The notes beneath the pieces were generated by a model that saw only the letters and a list, made by a program, of their open reading frames with translations, did not search any database and was not told where the DNA came from. This document shows, piece after piece, positions 62,315 through 64,000 of a DNA stretch of 64,000 nt (its first letter is position 1; each line of letters opens with the position of its first letter). This stretch comes from CAZGKW01 sp964526295 (GTDB taxonomy: Bacteria; Planctomycetota; Phycisphaerae; FEN-1346). Location of the stretch: contig CAZGKW010000002.1 in the NCBI GenBank assembly GCA_964526295.1, positions 62,001 through 126,000 on the forward strand, written 5' to 3'. The position numbers were made by a program, and so were the translations under genes.

Positions 62315-62343
62315 GCGACAGGCCGCCCTCGGCGCGGTACAAT
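62315..62343 (+). promoter_or_regulatory. Promoter of the ACT/HypE-like operon
   Basis: GCGACA (62315-62320) and TACAAT (62338-62343) are 17 bases apart, 41 bases before the ATG at 62385. Confidence 0.45.
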
Positions 62344-62384
62344 AGGCTGAACCGAAACGAACGCGCTGCTTTTGGAGGGGCCCG

Positions 62385-62777
62385 ATGGAGAAGACGACCC
62401 AGCTCAGCGTGACCATGGAGAACCAGCCGGGCCAGCTCGCCCGGCTCTGCCGGGCGCTCGCCCACGCGAGCGTCAACGTCCGCGGCGTCACCGTCTGCGA
62501 GGCGTCGGACATGTCGACGATCCGCGTCGTCGTCAGCGACCCGGACGCGGCCATGCGGGCCCTGCGGGAGGCCGGCATCCCGTACCTGCCCCAGGAGGTC
62601 CTGATCGTCGAGCTGAACGACGAGCCGGGGGCCCTCGAGCGGCTGGCCATGCGGCTCGGGGACTGCCGAATCAACATCCAGTACATCTACGGCACGGGCG
62701 ATGCCGGGAAGGGCTCGGGCATCCTGGTCCTTCGGACCGAGGACTCCGACGCCGCCCGTCAGTGCCTGGTGCCGTGA
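62385..62777 (+). CDS. Tandem ACT-domain protein
   Basis: The 130-residue protein consists of two ACT domains (about 3-68 and 70-128): TQLSVTMENQPGQLARLCRAL and VLIVELNDEPGALERLAMRL carry the typical small-molecule-binding turns. Such stand-alone ACT proteins bind amino acids and regulate partner enzymes. GGAGG precedes the ATG. The stop overlaps the GTG start of the HypE-like gene, so the two are translationally coupled and probably act together. The ligand is unknown. Confidence 0.88.
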   Translation: MEKTTQLSVTMENQPGQLARLCRALAHASVNVRGVTVCEASDMSTIRVVVSDPDAAMRALREAGIPYLPQEVLIVELNDEPGALERLAMRLGDCRINIQYIYGTGDAGKGSGILVLRTEDSDAARQCLVP

Positions 62778-63820
62778 GCGCCTCCTCCGGCAGCGCGGTC
62801 CCCGCGGGGCAGGGAGGCGGGGCAACGCCGGGCAAGTGGCCCGCGTCCGACCTTGCCCGGCTACTCGACGCCTACGGGGCCTCCGAGGCCGCCGACGTCC
62901 TCCTCGGCCCGGCCGTTGGCGAGGACGCGGCCGTCGTCCGGGTGGGCGGCGAGCGGCTCGTCGTCGCGTCCGACCCCATCACATTGACCGGCTCGGAAGT
63001 CGGGTACTGGTCGGTCATCGTCAACTCAAACGACGTGGCGGCGACGGGGGCCGACCCGCGTTTCTTCGTCGCGACGGCGCTCCTGCCGGTCGGCGTAGGC
63101 CGGGAAGCGGTCGAGGCGGTCTTCGCCGGCGTCGCCGACGCGTGCCGCAGCGTCGGGGCCGTCCTCGTCGGCGGACACACCGAACGGACCGCGGCCGTCA
63201 GCTCGCCGGTCGTGGTCGGTACGATGCTGGGGCTCCTCGGCAGGCGTGAGCCGCTGGCCTCCGGCGGCGCCCGTCCGGGCGACCGGGTGGTCCTGACGAA
63301 GGGGGCGGCCATCGAGGCGACTGCCATTCTGGCCCGAGAGCGCGGCGATCGTCTGAGCGGCCAAGTCGATCCGGCGATCCTCAAGCGGGCCGCCGACTTC
63401 CTCGCCGACCCCGGGATCAGCATCCTGGCCGAAGCCCGGATCGCACGCGACTCGGGCGCCCGGGCCATGCACGACGTAACCGAGGGCGGCGTGGTGACGG
63501 GCCTGTGGGAGATGGCCGAGGCGGCCGGCCTCGGGATCGAGGTCGACGCCGGTGCCGTGCCGGTTGCCGCCGAGACGCGGGCCCTCTGTGAAGCCGTGGG
63601 CATCGATCCGCTGGAAGCGATCGGCTCGGGGGCCCTGCTCGTCGCCGCCTCGCCGGAGGACGCCGAGAAAATCCGGGCGGCGATCGAGGCGGCGGGCATC
63701 CGCGCGGCCGTGGTCGGCGAGTTCCTCGGGGCGGGCGCCGCCAGGCGGCTCGTGCGAGGCGGCCGGACCGAGCCGCTCATCCCGCCCGACGTCGACGCTC
63801 TCGCGACGTTTTTCGCATGA
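62774..63820 (+). CDS. AIR-synthase-related (HypE-like) protein
   Basis: The 348-residue protein has the PurM/HypE/SelD fold: VGEDAAVVRVGGERLVVASDP with the nucleotide-binding loop, VIVNSNDVAATGADPRFF, GGHTERT and GRREPLASGGARPGDRVVLTKG, MHDVTEGGVVTGLWEMAEAA. True HypE ends in a cysteine that is carbamoylated; this one ends DALATFFA with no such Cys, and no hydrogenase genes are present. So it is an ATP-binding synthase-like protein of other or unknown use. It starts at a GTG overlapping the ACT-domain stop, and its own stop overlaps a possible ATG of the next gene. Confidence 0.82.
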   Translation: MSASSGSAVPAGQGGGATPGKWPASDLARLLDAYGASEAADVLLGPAVGEDAAVVRVGGERLVVASDPITLTGSEVGYWSVIVNSNDVAATGADPRFFVATALLPVGVGREAVEAVFAGVADACRSVGAVLVGGHTERTAAVSSPVVVGTMLGLLGRREPLASGGARPGDRVVLTKGAAIEATAILARERGDRLSGQVDPAILKRAADFLADPGISILAEARIARDSGARAMHDVTEGGVVTGLWEMAEAAGLGIEVDAGAVPVAAETRALCEAVGIDPLEAIGSGALLVAASPEDAEKIRAAIEAAGIRAAVVGEFLGAGAARRLVRGGRTEPLIPPDVDALATFFA

Positions 63821-63876
63821 GCCCGGCCGGTCCGTTCGCCCGCCCCACGGGTCGGCGGCGGCACGAGAGAGCAGCG

Positions 63877-64000
63877 ATGGCGAGGCGACACCGGTTCCGG
63901 TGGCTGGTCGGATGCGGGACGGCCTTGGCGCTGCTGTCGGCCGCCGCGTGCATCGGCATCGCGCCGCAGTCGTTCCGCCGGGTCAAGGAGCCCAGGGAGG
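63877..64000 (+). CDS. Lipoprotein, N-terminal part
   Basis: The frame reads MARRHRFRWLVGCGTALALL then SAAACIGIAPQS, a lipoprotein signal with a lipobox-like SAAAC, and runs off the right edge. An upstream ATG (63817) overlaps the HypE-like stop (ATGA) and could be the true start with a longer basic head. A GAGAGAG site precedes the chosen ATG. Function cannot be told from 41 residues. Confidence 0.6.
   Translation, partial: MARRHRFRWLVGCGTALALLSAAACIGIAPQSFRRVKEPRE

Noticed and set aside
62774..63820. HypE carbamoyl-transfer protein of hydrogenase maturation
   Set aside because: The C-terminal cysteine is absent and no hydrogenase or other hyp gene is present, so only the fold was kept in the name.

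Overview
The window is GC-rich, bacterial, densely coded and probably from a planctomycete. Supporting marks are a PEP-CTERM exported protein, two formylglycine sulfatases, a XylR-type (LacI-like plus AraC) regulator, lineage-style hypothetical proteins and two Rho factors. I would guess a Phycisphaerae-like relative. That placement rests on gene content alone, because no rRNA gene is present. Flavodiiron, RACo-like and corrinoid radical-SAM genes suggest a partly anaerobic or microaerobic life.

Layout. 0-6 kb holds the end of rsmD, a cold-shock gene with a long leader, and a minus-strand block polA-coaE-rho. 6-16.5 kb holds a membrane-anchored coiled-coil protein with a BRCT-like tail, an aspartate-type aminotransferase, a minus operon (iron alcohol dehydrogenase, NnrE, glycosyltransferase), a ferredoxin-ASKHA (RACo-like) protein, a CopB-type copper ATPase and a small membrane protein. 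16.5-20.7 kb holds a PHP phosphoesterase, an exported esterase and a Tat-exported sulfatase.

20.8-27.2 kb is a five-gene plus-strand operon that reads as one trans-envelope machine: an ArsR regulator, a DUF302 membrane protein, an MMPL/RND transporter, a LolA-like periplasmic carrier and an outer-membrane beta-barrel. 27-39 kb holds a hypothetical membrane protein, a YHS-rhodanese protein, the run ptsI-like / tpx / FeS flavoprotein / zwf, a BNR-repeat protein overlapping a zinc oxidoreductase, and a thioredoxin-fold DUF255 lipoprotein. 39-43 kb holds a flavodiiron protein, two small unknowns and a B12-type radical SAM enzyme.

43.1-46.8 kb is the accessory spot. It contains a scrap of a sulfatase gene, then an imperfect inverted repeat enclosing a PEP-CTERM gene and a divergent XylR-type regulator, and then tRNA-Glu and tRNA-Lys. 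Perfect palindromes TTTGCGCAAA lie just upstream of the regulator. 46.9-64 kb holds a heparinase-like protein with a Gfo/Idh/MocA oxidoreductase, a lipoprotein hydrolase, a second shorter Rho, a URO-D family protein, a transglutaminase lipoprotein next to a radical SAM/SPASM enzyme, purD, an MFS transporter with a second sulfatase, a Clp1/Grc3-like kinase, and an ACT / HypE-like / lipoprotein set coupled by stop-start overlaps.

Many genes have a readable sigma70-like promoter (TTGAnn, 16-18 bases, TA-rich -10, often beginning TAG) and a clear GGAGG-type ribosome site; these sites decided several starts. Dispersed non-coding elements include three copies of a CCCTTCGAC...GTCGAAGGG palindromic repeat and a MITE-like inverted repeat. 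I saw no CRISPR array, rRNA operon, complete insertion sequence or phage.
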